This document shows positions 1 to 9,729 of a stretch of 64,000 nucleotides of DNA, piece after piece. Under the pieces are notes generated by a model. The model had not been told where the DNA came from, made no database searches, and was given only the letters and a program-made list of their open reading frames with translations. How positions within the stretch are numbered: position 1 is the first letter of the stretch; the number at the start of each line of letters is the position of its first letter. A program made the position numbers and the translations under genes. The DNA comes from Straminergon stramineum (Eukaryota > Streptophyta > Bryopsida > Hypnales > Calliergonaceae): the NCBI GenBank assembly GCA_963920665.1, contig OY987273.1:16184501-16248500 (forward strand), read 5' to 3'.

Positions 1-454
1 CAAGGGATGTAGGCTTAGGTATTTAGGTGCTTATGATACATGGAGCATATAATGGCAATTGATTGTCTGAAGCTTCCATTGCAATTGGAGTTTCCTTATT
101 GATGTTGAAAATATGATTACTTTTTTTTGAATTGCAAAACCAAGAAGAAGTCCCCCCAAAATTGATTGTGTTCCTCTTTCTTTGTATGAAGCATGATACA
201 TTGCAAGATACATATATAATGCAACAATTTTGACTTCATGATTGTCATAGAATCATAGATTTGGTAATTTTCAAGGTGAAGAGAATTTTGAATTTTTTCT
301 TTAATCCTTTCCCTTGATAATTCATAATTGCAATTATAGTGTACAATTTCTTTGGTTGATTACACTACAAAGGATAGTCCATAACTCCATATGTTATTGT
401 AAAAAGCATTCAAGGAATCAAAGTTTACTTGAAGGAGTTGAAGCTTTGTATTAA
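1..454. other. AT-rich spacer, nothing recognised
   Basis: I see no coding frame, RNA gene or terminal repeat here. Open frames are short and AT-driven. Confidence 0.5.
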
Positions 455-631
455 AAAACTAGCCACTAGCCGTCCGCCCGTCTGCTTGTTTGCCCGACTG
501 CATTTACCCAAGGTAAATTTGTGGACGGTGTTTTTTACCCACTGGAGACGCAGCGTCCATAGGGTCTGGATGGTTGGACGGCTAATTTTTGGACGTGATT
601 TTGCTCGAGACGCTCACTTTTGTCAACCCTG
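455..631. mobile_element. hAT element terminal fragment
   Basis: The stretch ends at 631 with TGTCAACCCTG, the same 11-bp terminal inverted repeat that bounds the complete hAT element at 33,590-40,853. Inward it has the same kind of GC-rich GTCCG/GACGG-bearing subterminal DNA (for example CCGTCCGCCCGTC near 470). I could not find a matching opposite TIR or an 8-bp duplication, so this is probably a truncated end or a small non-autonomous derivative. It abuts the putative 3' splice site of the next feature. Confidence 0.6.
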
Positions 632-675
632 CTTATGAGCCTCTCTTTGCTTTTGTCTTGTCTTTATTCATGCAG

Positions 676-1290
676 GTCGTACCAATACTTCCACTATGTA
701 GGAATTCAGAATGTTGACCTCATAAACCTTCATTCCTGTGACAAATTTCCCGGATCTTCAAAACTACAGTCTGTATTTGCAAGTGATCAGAATGACCCAA
801 CCAAGCTTCTTGTTAGAGAATTGTCTTGCTTCTGCATTCTTTGTTTAGAAGAAAATTTCAGCCATAGTGAAAATGGGTTGTACGTGAAAGGCTGGAGGTT
901 TGTGAAGATACACCCCCATGCTATGGACTTTGTGCTTCCAACACATGACCTTGAGGAAGGTGAAGACATTTTGGACTGGGAATACAGTGAAGATGGCACA
1001 GTTAACTTGGTGCAAGTAGGAGACAACTTCGATGTTGCTGCTACTCTTGATAATGACGAAAGCGTATCTTTTTACATACTTCAATGCCAAGCTCCTAAAC
1101 GAATTCTCACTGAAGATTTGAATTGAAGTTGGGAAACCAATTCAAAGCAAGGAACTCAATCATTTCCGGGATTTACTACCAGAAATGGGGACGCCGTAAC
1201 CAATAGAATTATGTGTACTTGGCTAAGTCACAAGTTACGCATGTCAATGCTACAATTGTGCTTGCTTGTAAATTTCAAATGCTCCCTAGA
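676..1290 (+). pseudogene. Exon of cysteine-containing domain protein, frameshifted
   Basis: A polypyrimidine stretch and TTCATGCAG end at 675, a good 3' splice site. From there a frame runs to the stop at 1126. It contains a short cysteine cluster (LSCFCILCLEENF), an acidic middle and the block VGDNFDVAATLDNDESVSFY. After the stop, a second frame to about 1290 continues with plausible coding sequence (ISGIYYQKWG, then NYVYLAKSQVTHVNATIVLACKFQMLP), which suggests one frameshift near 1126. The layout (aromatic start, RELSCFC cluster, GD-F-V block, then a G-YY block) resembles a C-terminal domain I associate with uncharacterised transposon-linked eukaryotic proteins, but I cannot name the family. 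Upstream exons were not found; the hAT remnant lies in the upstream intron or promoter. Confidence 0.45.
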
Positions 1291-2190
1291 TACCATCGTG
1301 TCAAAGGCAACGACTCAATTTACACACTTCTTGATGAAACTTTTGATGTTATCAACAGTGCCCTAGATTGCTTGTGACCTCCTACGTCATGTCCATGAAT
1401 TCCTTTGCATATTGAAGACATCAAAGACTTTGTGCAATGTAATGTACCAGGATAGATATAAGGACTTCTACTATCATCATGTGCTACAGTAGTGTCGAAA
1501 AGAACCACTACCTTCTATGTCATGGATACAAGCATAGTGAAATTGACTTTAGGGATCCCTAGTACCCCAACTATGATGTGTACAAAAAATGTATAGAAAT
1601 TACAGTTCTGTCAATAGTAGTATTGCATTGATTGATAGCTCAAAGCAATAGAAGTAGCAGTTCATTACTCTTAGAAATTCATTACGCTAACCTTGTGGTC
1701 AGTGTATGTAGAGGCATTCTGGAAGTGGCGTTTACTGTGCTCCTACTATAGCTTCTTGTAAAGCGCGACCAGAGCTTCTTGAACTTCTCTCTTTGCTATA
1801 TTTGGGAAGAAACTTGAACTGCACAATTGTACTATAGAGAAACATGACTACTTTGACACTACTATTCTCAACTATCTACGTACTATTGCGTAGTATTTAC
1901 CAATGATGTAGTAGTAGTGTGTACTATTCAATATAAACTACTATACTATTGCATAGTACTTATCAATGACACATTACTAGTGTGTAGTATGAACCATTGT
2001 CCGTACAACTACTGCTAATTGGAAGCACTTCTCCCAATACTAAAACGTAGTAGTAGTCTGCTTCCAATATTGTGTGTACATTACTTATCACCACTTCCTC
2101 ACAAGCAATTGCTAATGCACTTAGATATCATCACTTGTACAAGTCACACTTGTCTACAAACTGTGCTACTACAGTAGCAAAGGAATGGAC
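1291..2190. other. Spacer rich in TACTA/TAGTA motifs
   Basis: No gene is supported. The stretch 1,840-2,100 is enriched for short TAGTAGTAGT and TACTACTA words. It may hold the 3' end or untranslated part of the minus-strand SET pseudogene, but I could not identify a post-SET cysteine cluster. Confidence 0.35.
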
Positions 2191-2196
2191 ATAGTT

Positions 2197-2445
2197 GATT
2201 CTGGAATTCTAGGCTGTAGTCCCATGTCAACTATTCCCGGCCTGTATGTTGCAATTCACAAAAGATGCTACCTACACAACATTCGTTCATGACTTTCAAT
2301 GTCATTGCGTGAAGTGTCCATGAGAAAATGACTGTACAATATGAGATAGAATCCTATATAGGGTTTGCATACTTGCATGATATAGAATAGGATTGTTATT
2401 CTCCACCCACACTGGCATCTCCACATCAGCATACACACTTTTGAT
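2197..2445 (-). pseudogene. SET domain C-terminal half, decayed
   Basis: Three remnants in different frames match the end of a SUVR SET domain. VYADVEMPVWVENNNPILYH (about 2,375-2,440) corresponds to the segment after the NHxC motif. DTSRNDIESHER (about 2,280-2,320) corresponds to the FFTxRDIxAxEE segment. E-stop-LTWDYSLEF (2,197-2,232) corresponds to the catalytic ELTWDY motif. Frame changes between them indicate indels or unrecognised introns. Confidence 0.6.
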
Positions 2446-2532
2446 GTTGTTAGTACCGCTTCACGTCGACAATAGTTTGAGAAGTGGAAAAAATGGAGAG
2501 TGTAAGTCTTACATTAGCGGTGGCACTCATAC

Positions 2533-2780
2533 CTGTGATTCAACCACTTGGCAACATTGGTGATGTCTGTCACATCTTTGCATAGCAGAGAATCATCGCC
2601 CTTCTGTGCCTCAAACTTCTAGTTTGCGTCTAAAGTGATGGAATACTTGGACTGATCTGCTCTTCTCATCAATTTTGCATTGGTGACAATGTCCCCCACA
2701 TATTTAAAAAGAAAAGACCCACGGCGAAGGGTCTCTACTATGTGAATGCCCCAGCCTTTTTCCTTGTTCATGAAAAATAC
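2533..2780 (-). pseudogene. SET domain N-terminal exon (SUVR-like)
   Basis: The exon is bounded by TTCTTATAG before 2780 and by donor GTATGAG after 2533. It encodes VFFMNKEKGWGIHIVETL, then RRGSFLFKYVGDIVTNAKLM, ADQSKYSITLDAN-stop, and DDSLLCKDVTDITNVAKWLNH plus a split Arg. These align with the GWG, EYVGEI(L/V)TN and N-x-A-R-F-x-NHR motifs of SUVR SET domains. The TAG at 2619-2621 stands where the family has Trp in LDADW, so it is a TGG-to-TAG change. Confidence 0.75.
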
Positions 2781-2874
2781 CTATAAGAATATTCAACATT
2801 CCGCACTTGTAATTAGTGCTCTCAAATGTCATTTACGTCAAAAAGAAAGGAAATAAGTATAGTCTATCACTAAC

Positions 2875-3070
2875 CTCCAACATTATTGTCACTCCTCTCT
2901 AGACTACCTTGTTTGGATAGTCCAACATACATAGACATTTCCTATTGCACTCTTGGATGAATTGCAATGGAATATGTCCATCATAGTGTCCATCTCTAAT
3001 CTCTGTGTACATGGAAAGGGCATCACAATAAACAAATCGCATTCTGTAGCCGCTTTGTTGTTTCAGAAAC
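2875..3070 (-). pseudogene. Pre-SET C-terminal exon (SUVR-like)
   Basis: The acceptor CGACTTTGCAG precedes 3070 and the donor GTTAGTG follows 2875. The exon reads FLKQQSGYRMRFVYCDAL, then YDGHIPLQFIQECNRKCLC, YPNKVV-stop-RGVTIMLE. It corresponds to the VYC...GHLIRKFIKECWRKCGC...CGNRVVQRG block that binds the zinc cluster in SUVR proteins. TAG at 2899-2901 replaces the Gln of VVQRG (CAG to TAG), and one of the usual cysteines (CGNR) reads as Tyr-Pro. Confidence 0.7.
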
Positions 3071-3338
3071 TGCAAAGTCGCAAACATTGAACGCATTGAA
3101 AACCCCAAAGTTGTAACTAGAACTATTGTGAAGACTACACGTCATACACTTTTTGTAGTGTTTTCCATCATCCAATTTTTAGTACAAGAATTTTGAATAT
3201 TGAGTATGGCAATGGGAAGGAGAAGTCCCTGACTACTAGGGGCCACCTTAGCACTAGCGAGAATTTTTTGAGGAAAAACAAATGTGCACTTTCAAAAGCA
3301 AATGCACGTACAGATGCTAGAATATGTTCAAAACATAC

Positions 3339-3644
3339 TTGTACAATGTATCGAGGGTGAAAACGGCCATCAATAACGTAATGTCTTTCTCCTTTGCCAA
3401 GCTCACAAGAGCAATCATTGGGCATATTAGAGGAGTCATCCTATACCTGATTGTTTGTTTTGCTCACTAGAGAAACAATTTGCATTTCATTGATAGTGAC
3501 TAAGTTGTGAATTCCAAAAGAGCGTAAATATGTGTAGGACTTGTCTAAGGCAGGCACACCATTTGAGGAATCACCCTCATACAAGAGAACGGGTATGCTT
3601 TCTAAGCCTCTAGACATGTCAATGTGATTAGAGTGCACAAGTCC
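3339..3644 (-). pseudogene. Pre-SET N-terminal exon (SUVR-like)
   Basis: The acceptor CTCTTAACAG precedes 3644 and a strong donor GTATGT follows 3339, giving an exon of exactly 102 codons. It opens with GLVHSNHIDMSRGLESIPVL, then DKSYTYLRSFGIHN, and after a TAG at 3441-3443 continues DDSSNMPNDCSCELGKGE, RHYVIDGRFHPRYIVQ. The order D-(I/M)-S-R-G...I-P...TY...C-C...G-E-Y-Y-x-x-D-G matches the beginning of SUVR pre-SET regions. Confidence 0.65.
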
Positions 3645-3849
3645 CTGTTAAGAGTAGTATATCGTACACCATGTACCAAGCTTTGTACAAATTTGGGAAA
3701 TTCATTATAGTGAAGTGATATCAAAAGTGCAACATGAACCTATGCTTCAGTTCAATACATGTGAAGGCTTCCACTTGCTACCTATACTATTTGAAGAAAG
3801 ACATACCATATGCCGGAATTAAGATCAGTACTTGGGGATTCTATGCTCT

Positions 3850-4025
3850 AGTTAAGGAATCCAACCCCTTTGTCATGACGCATAATAAATGCCATTGTGG
3901 GGGGCCAACATGCCTTGCTCAAGACACCAATCTTGGCTGGGTCCCACGATCTCACTGTAGGATAAAAAGCACTTCCGAGGCCCACATTCATGTGCACAAA
4001 GAAGCCATTGTTGTTGGCGGTGACA
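3850..4025 (-). pseudogene. Open coding-like segment, family unknown
   Basis: The minus strand is open here and reads VTANNNGFFVHMNVGLGSAF, then YPTVRSWDPAKIGVLSKACW and PPTMAFIMRHDKGVGFLN before a stop. The composition looks like real protein. It lies between the pre-SET exon and the upstream candidate exons, so it may be part of the same gene, but I do not recognise it in SUVR proteins. Confidence 0.35.
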
Positions 4026-4675
4026 TGTATCTCACTACAACACTTTTATTTTCCTCACAACACCACCTAGTGCCTACAATCCATTTATTGTGCTGGACCT
4101 TATTGACATTCAGATGTCCTATTGCATATTTCGGTGGTTCTCTTTTAGTACTAGAAGAGAACCACTATTGTAGTACTACTATTTAAAATGGTAGCCAAGG
4201 GCAACATCTACATTCACGCCAACATTGCAATGCGGATATGACTTACTTCTTTGTATCCATTTTGCTCTTCTTAGAGACTAAACTAACAGTAGGACCCGAT
4301 ACAGGACACTTAGCTGCTGGTTTGGTAGTCGCATGTCAAACTCGAAGTACTCTTCCACCTTTGTCACTCAGGGAAACATCCTCGGTGGTAGCATGGGATT
4401 GTTCTTGGTTTCTTGGAAAAAGAAGCATTCATCATGCAAAACAAAATGTGTTTTTCCAATCCGCAGTAATGAAAACAATGTATGCCATCCCCTACATCAC
4501 TTGACATACTAGCAATGTTCGGGAACAAAGTTTTTATTCTTGCTTGCCACAAAGTAAATTTCTACATTTAATGAGTTCAATTGAACTAACATGGAAGACA
4601 CACATGACATTAAGTACCTACAAGACATGTAGAATCTCCTTTCCTTGCAGCTTTCACAGAAATGGATGCAAATGC

Positions 4676-4838
4676 CTACTGCTCCTCAAGGATGTTGTTG
4701 TCATCGTTCATCTTGAACTCTCCAATTGGCGATGGTACTGAGTTCAAGCTTTGTGCAACTTTTTTGAAGCGTTTTAGTGACCTCAGAGACATCAACGCAT
4801 AAGGGTCGTTTGCAAACTCATCAATGCTTTTCCTTGCA
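4676..4838 (-). pseudogene. Candidate upstream exon of the SUVR-like gene
   Basis: A CACCTAG acceptor precedes 4838. The frame reads SARKSIDEFANDPYALMSLR, then SLKRFKKVAQSLNSVPSPIG and EFKMNDDNNILEEQ to a TAG. The charged, low-complexity composition suits the linker between the N-terminal domain and pre-SET in SUVR proteins. The assignment rests on position and strand only. Confidence 0.35.
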
Positions 4839-5065
4839 CTAGGTGACATTTGTAGCAAAGTAAGACTTACTTCAGCTCAGATGTTGTGTTATGCCGTACT
4901 TCGCAAGAAAGAACGTCAATTGTGGAGGAAGTTAGGCAACAATGGAACCCTTGGAGCACTGTTATCGAAAATAATGATGAAGAGGAAGAAAAGATTTTGT
5001 CTTCTGCTAAACTGATTTCTATAGAAGGAAACAAGGGAAGCAAAACTTCATGAAGTGGGTCTTAC

Positions 5066-5568
5066 CTTTGATGGAAGAACATTTTCGTCGTTGTGTCCTA
5101 TATCTAAAGAAACCACAATTTGAGGATGTCCACTTCCGCTTTGTAGAAGCGGATCGTCCTTCTCGAGAGCGAAGAAGTCAGTGTCATCAATGGGGGGGGC
5201 TTCCACCACACGCACTTCATGCACTCTTTCATTCTCTAGTGGAGAAGAGTCTTGCTTACTGTTGTTGCAAGAGGCATCTAACATTGATGAAGTTAGTGGA
5301 ACATTGACGATTGGATACAACATCTCCAAAGTAGATGTGACAGTGCAATTGCTCTTCAATTTGCTGGAAGGGGTGGAGAGTTGTAACCCGAATGGTGTGC
5401 AAGACCTGTCAATGTCTATGACCATTGGTACATGACTTGCATCAAAGTTGTTAATGCGAGGCTTGAATACAACTATGAAGAACGGATGCCTTCCTTCCCC
5501 TAAGAACTTGGAGATGTTGTTGCCACAAGCAGATGTATTCGTAGCGCCTTTGCTGAGTATGGAAGAAC
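5066..5568 (-). pseudogene. Candidate long N-terminal exon of the SUVR-like gene
   Basis: The frame is open over about 167 codons between an acceptor (GACTTTGTAG before 5568) and a donor (AAG/GTAAGA after 5066). It contains segments such as PRINNFDASHVPMVIDIDRS, NSKQDSSPLENERVHEVRVV and GHPQIVVSLDIGHNDENVLP. It is acidic and serine-rich, like the variable linker of SUVR proteins, but no domain is recognisable. Clean splice borders and the open length argue that it was once coding. Confidence 0.45.
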
Positions 5569-5599
5569 CTACAAAGTCCAAGGGCAATGTTGTAAGGAA

Positions 5600-7200
5600 C
5601 TCAATGAGCTATGCTGCATGCTTCCATAGCGTACTTCATGTATAATGAGGAAGATATGACATAATGGACCGATTGCATATGTTGCGACTAAAGAGAGCAA
5701 AGTGGCAAAGGGAATTGTGGAAGGAAAAAAATACAACAATTGCATAGAAGGCTAACGACATCAACACATTGACTTTGAAGAATGCATGAATAAGTCTTTA
5801 TGTATCGCATATGTTTATACTAATGAATCACAAGAAGTGACAAACTTTAATATGTAGCATGTAGTGACACGACACTATTACCTAAAGATGTCTTCAAGGG
5901 TCCTATCGGCAGCTCCCCAATAGTGAGAAGAGGAGAACTTGATCTTGGCATGTCATGGTTGCGTCCACTGAGAAGTGCGTCGTAATGCCCAAATCTCCAA
6001 CTATTCTACCAAAGTGGCGACACTAGTCCACATTGCAGAGCAACGCATATGACATTGCTTTGGAACCATTGTGTTGCACACTATGGATGATACACACACT
6101 AGCAACTATAGAGAATGACATCCTAAAATAGAAAACCATCTAAGCAAATTGAACATTGAAGAACTGGGGGGAAAAGGGGTTGGGCATTGCTGAGGACCAC
6201 TACTTCCTCCTCGTTGCATGAAGGCAATGGCTGCATGAGTACATCATCCTTCCTTGTTGCTAAGTCAAACAAATACACTTTAAGTGCAAGAAGGTGGTTG
6301 GAGGAAGCTATCATCACATTTGATGCTTACTGAAGTTCACCTTCCAATGCCAACTTAGTTGTGGCAAAGGCACTAAGCTTTTTCAAATTGGAGTAGTACA
6401 TTTTCAGTATGGGGCCTAATCTTGATTGCTTCATGTCAGCTTCACTTTGCTCTTGTCTTGCAAGGACGTTGCAATCTTATCCAACCTCAATTAAAGAAGA
6501 CTTGAATTGTTCAACCAGGTGGAAACAAGCATCCCATTGGACAACAGCTTGGGCAACCTCTGCCTTCTTGTACTTGTGTTTCATGACATTCTTGTAGGGC
6601 CTCCAATTTCTGGACGTGCTCTACAACCTCGGCTTTCTTGAAGCATAGAAGAAAGCAAACATGTCAGCACTGCAAATCCGCTGTAGCAAAAGAAGGAATT
6701 TTGTTTTGTAAGATATAGTACTATTGCTGTAGCCATGAATACATAAGAGTATAGAAAAGAAATCCCTAGGACAAGAGACTGAGTACTACATGACTATTGT
6801 CTTACTACTAGGTAGTAGTACTTCTACTAGAAATGAAGTATTATGTCTACAACAGATTACTACAAGTGATAGATAGTTTTTTTGTAGTAGGAGTAGCATT
6901 GAGACGTAGTGTACGTTGTAGGAGCATAAGTGTCACAAAGTGCATAGAAAAAGATGCGATGAAGAAGTAGATCCACAAATAGAATGATGCCATAGGGTAC
7001 TAGATGCAGTAACCTACATTACTAGTGCCATCACTTAGGACAACGATAGCAAGAACTGAATACATGTAGAGTACTAAAGTTGTCATTGGAGTACTAAAGG
7101 AGTCATTTTCACAAATTTTTTCACAGAAGTAAACACAATATACAAGAGTAGTACTTTTGTACAATTCAAACTTCTAGTCCCGAAGTTATAACATTACTAG
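5600..7200. other. Spacer with short minus-strand open fragments
   Basis: No domain or convincing exon was found. A minus-strand open frame at 6,123-6,317 (LDGFLF end) and TAGTA-rich sequence at 6,700-7,150 are the only notable features. It may be intronic sequence of the minus-strand gene. Confidence 0.3.
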
Positions 7201-7208
7201 AGTACTAT

Positions 7209-7382
7209 CACTAGAAGAAAACAGCCTCCATTTCAACAAAATGAACCCAACACAAAATGCAATTTTTTGCCCCAAAACACATAAACTGCATTGGCTACAA
7301 TGCAGTTTCTATGTTTTGGGGCAAAAAATTGCATTTTGTGTTGGGTTGGTTTCTTTGAAATGGAGGCTGTTTTCTTCTAGTG
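7209..7382. mobile_element. CACTA-type foldback element (MITE), 174 bp
   Basis: The two halves form an almost perfect inverted repeat of about 85 bp. It begins CACTAGAAGAAAACAGCCTC and ends with the reverse complement GAGGCTGTTTTCTTCTAGTG. The target duplication is TAT (7206-7208 and 7383-7385). CACTA-starting ends and a 3-bp duplication are hallmarks of the CACTA/EnSpm superfamily. It has no coding capacity and would fold into a long hairpin if transcribed. Confidence 0.85.
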
Positions 7383-7649
7383 TATGTTTTGTACATACCA
7401 AATATTGCATACCATAATTTCTAATTCATACATAGGAAGTGGATAGGCAAAATTTTTTTTTACTACAGAGTTTTGGTAGAAGAAGAAAATAGTACAACTG
7501 GTAGAAGAAAATGACATACTTGTGGGAAGAGACAAAGAATGGGAGAAATCATAGTAACAACAAGCCATGCTTATAGTACCAATGAATATAGACAACGGAA
7601 AAGATGTCTACAAACAGAAATTATAATTGTGGACAACAATGGCGAAATA

Positions 7650-7865
7650 TTACCTCATTGCTAAGTGTTGAAGGTCACTATTTTTTGCATTCTGAAAGAG
7701 AAAGCGGGGCTTCACATCATCCTTGCATCCTTCACCCTCCAGGATGTGACATATGATATCCCCTCCCGAAAACTTGTCACAGGTCGACTTGTTTGCATAT
7801 TCACTGAAGCCCTCCTCCTCGTAGACATCATTGATAGGGACCCCCAAAACACTAGCCAACCATTG
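7650..7865 (-). pseudogene. Open coding-like exon, family unknown
   Basis: The minus strand reads VCIQWLASVLGVPINDVYEE, then EGFSEYANKSTCDKFSGGDI and ICHILEGEGCKDDVKPRFLF before a stop. The composition is protein-like. It could be an upstream exon of the minus-strand gene at 2.2-5.6 kb or part of a separate relic. I do not recognise the family. Confidence 0.35.
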
Positions 7866-8108
7866 GATGCATACCTGTACACATCAACAATAAGACTTCC
7901 GCTACCCCATATTAGTTTCAGTGATGAACTCTGCCTAGTTCACCTTTTGATGTTGAACCTTGTGCAAAACAAATCCAATGGCAAATTCCTTAGCTACATG
8001 AGCAGGTGCATAAGGCCTCTAGTAGCATAGGCAATACAATTTCTCTGCCTCTTTTCGAAGGCTGGTAGAGAGCTTGTCTCCCAAGGAAAAACCGTTCTTG
8101 GATTTCTC

Positions 8109-8666
8109 CTAACTAAAAACTTCTTCCACTTCCTCCAAAGTTATGTCTCTCCCAATCTTCAATTTGTGACTGTTAATACCTTCATATGTAAGACAAAACA
8201 TTGAGGCAAAATTTTTTGCAATCATAAACTGAGGTGGTCGCTTGTCCTCTGACCTCAAGGTTGCTAATTGCTTGTGACAGACGAATTCAGAGATTTCCCG
8301 CTCTGCCATCTCTGCCAACACTTGTTTGTTTGGGGCAGTGCTCATATCATGGTTGTCTTAGCTATCGACTTGAAGGTCAGAAATGCCTTGTCTAGGAGTA
8401 CTATTGTCTGTAGCATCGGAAGTCCCCGATGAGGAGCCAGAAGAAATGCCCCCACATGTGGACTTCTTCCTTGCATTGCAGTCCTTCTCCTTTGTAGATC
8501 TACTTGGGCCTATCAAGGCAGATGAATTGCAGTGAAGAGTTTTCCGTTTGCTTTGCTCCATTGGCATAGGCAATTTTTGAGCTACCGACATATAGGAGTC
8601 GACTTTTGTAGTGCTGACTTTGGTTGGCATGGTTTTCTTTGCCTCTATATGTGTAGTAGCTTGCAT
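8109..8666 (-). pseudogene. Serine/lysine-rich N-terminal coding region with one in-frame stop
   Basis: Two open stretches share one frame and are separated only by a TAA at 8358-8360. The first is low-complexity (KSTCGGISSGSSSGTSDATD). The second reads MSTAPNKQVLAEMAEREISE, FVCHKQLATLRSEDKRPPQF and KLKIGRDITLEEVEEVFS. It looks like a coding region with a nonsense change. Its orientation would allow it to be the start of the SUVR-like gene, but I see no WIYLD domain. Confidence 0.4.
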
Positions 8667-9548
8667 TGCACCTCCACTTTAATTGGTTGGATGAGGAGGA
8701 TGGGTCTTGTAGTTAGAGGTAGGTTATCTAAGCATAACAATTTTCTTCATTTTTCCCATTCCTTGAGTTCTCCTTCAAGCGTCCAATCAATCTGTAGAGG
8801 AAGGTATTGATGTTAGTGGGAGCAAGTAATTTTAGGCCCACTATAAGTGCATCTCAAGAATATCAACATGGAAACATAAAGCAATCCGCCCACAATCCTT
8901 CCTACAGACTCTCTTGTCACTTCTTTCATTTTTTTCTCGAAGGCAATAAGTAACTTCCGGAAGTAAGAAGACAAAGCACAAAGTACGCCTAAAAGTAAGA
9001 ATAGACCACAAAAAATGTACACAAAATGCAACAACCCCTGTCAATGACACATTGCAAACTTGGACATGCACACTTCAGTCATTTGTTGTGTGTAATCCTA
9101 GAAGGAACTAAATTCAATTCCATTCAAGAAAGTGATGGACCAAGTCATTCCTTTGAAGCAATAGAAGAGAATCGCTAACCTCATTGAGCAACTCGTAAGA
9201 AAAGTGAACCAAAACGAAAGAGACAGGAATGCCAAATGAAAAAATTGAGAAAGAAAGGCAAGTCTGTAGGTGCATCCAAGTACACCCTCATAACAAAAGT
9301 GCAAAGGTGCATACAATGTAATTGGCGGTGCATAAGAGGACAAGAGATGGACTACATACATCAAGTGAGGCAAATGCCATAAGAGTATTGCCAAAAAAAA
9401 ATGCAAGAACCCTAAACCTAAAATGCATAATGTCATTTGTTCATATGGTACTATACAAAAAAGAAGCACATGCCTACAGAGGAGCGAATGGTAAAGAAAA
9501 ACAAGTGAGAAGAGGTAAGTACTTACAAGATTGCACGCACCTTTAAGA

Positions 9549-9725
9549 CAAATGATCACAAGTACATCGATCTGATTACGGCAGCAACAATGCCTCCTTG
9601 GCGCCAGTAAACCAACTTATCCATCCTTCCGTCAAGCCAAGGTCTTCCTCTATATGACTTCCCTACCTTGAGAATATGCACCACTACCTCAATCCCTGGC
9701 CAAATAATAGTGAATCTTACCCTAC
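9549..9725 (-). other. Short open frame and plant-type leader sequence
   Basis: The minus strand is open over about 58 codons (RFTIIWPGIEVVVHILKVGK, SYRGRPWLDGRMDKLVYWRQ). On the same strand, 9,860-9,900 holds GCTAGGGTTTTGGGTG, the AGGGTTT-type motif common in plant 5' leaders. This may be the start of the minus-strand gene relic. Support is weak. Confidence 0.25.
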
Positions 9726-9729
9726 CCTA

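Larger units (their letters stand above)
2197..5568 (-). pseudogene. SUVR-like histone H3K9 methyltransferase (pre-SET and SET), broken
   Basis: Read right to left, successive pieces match the plant SUVR4/SUVR1/2 type in order. There is a pre-SET start (HIDMSRGLESIPVLL, SYTYL), then a short cysteine block with ERHYVIDGRF. Next come the tail of pre-SET (DGHIPLQFIQECNRKC, YPNKVV-stop-RGVTIMLE) and the SET N-half (NKEKGWGIHIVETLRRGSF, YVGDIVTNAKL, KYSITLDAN, DITNVAKWLNHR). The SET C-half remnants are VYADVEMPVWVENNNPILYH and LTWDYSLEF. Good GT-AG junctions separate the pieces. Family members methylate H3K9 in heterochromatin. At least three TAG stops lie in conserved positions (3441-3443, 2899-2901, 2619-2621), so I call it a pseudogene. 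It is oriented towards the plus-strand exon at 0.7-1.3 kb. Similarity is judged by eye. Confidence 0.75.

Noticed and set aside
3734..4186. 150-codon plus-strand open frame
   Set aside because: It overlaps a better minus-strand coding segment (NNNGFFVHMNVGLGSAFYP) and has no recognisable domain.
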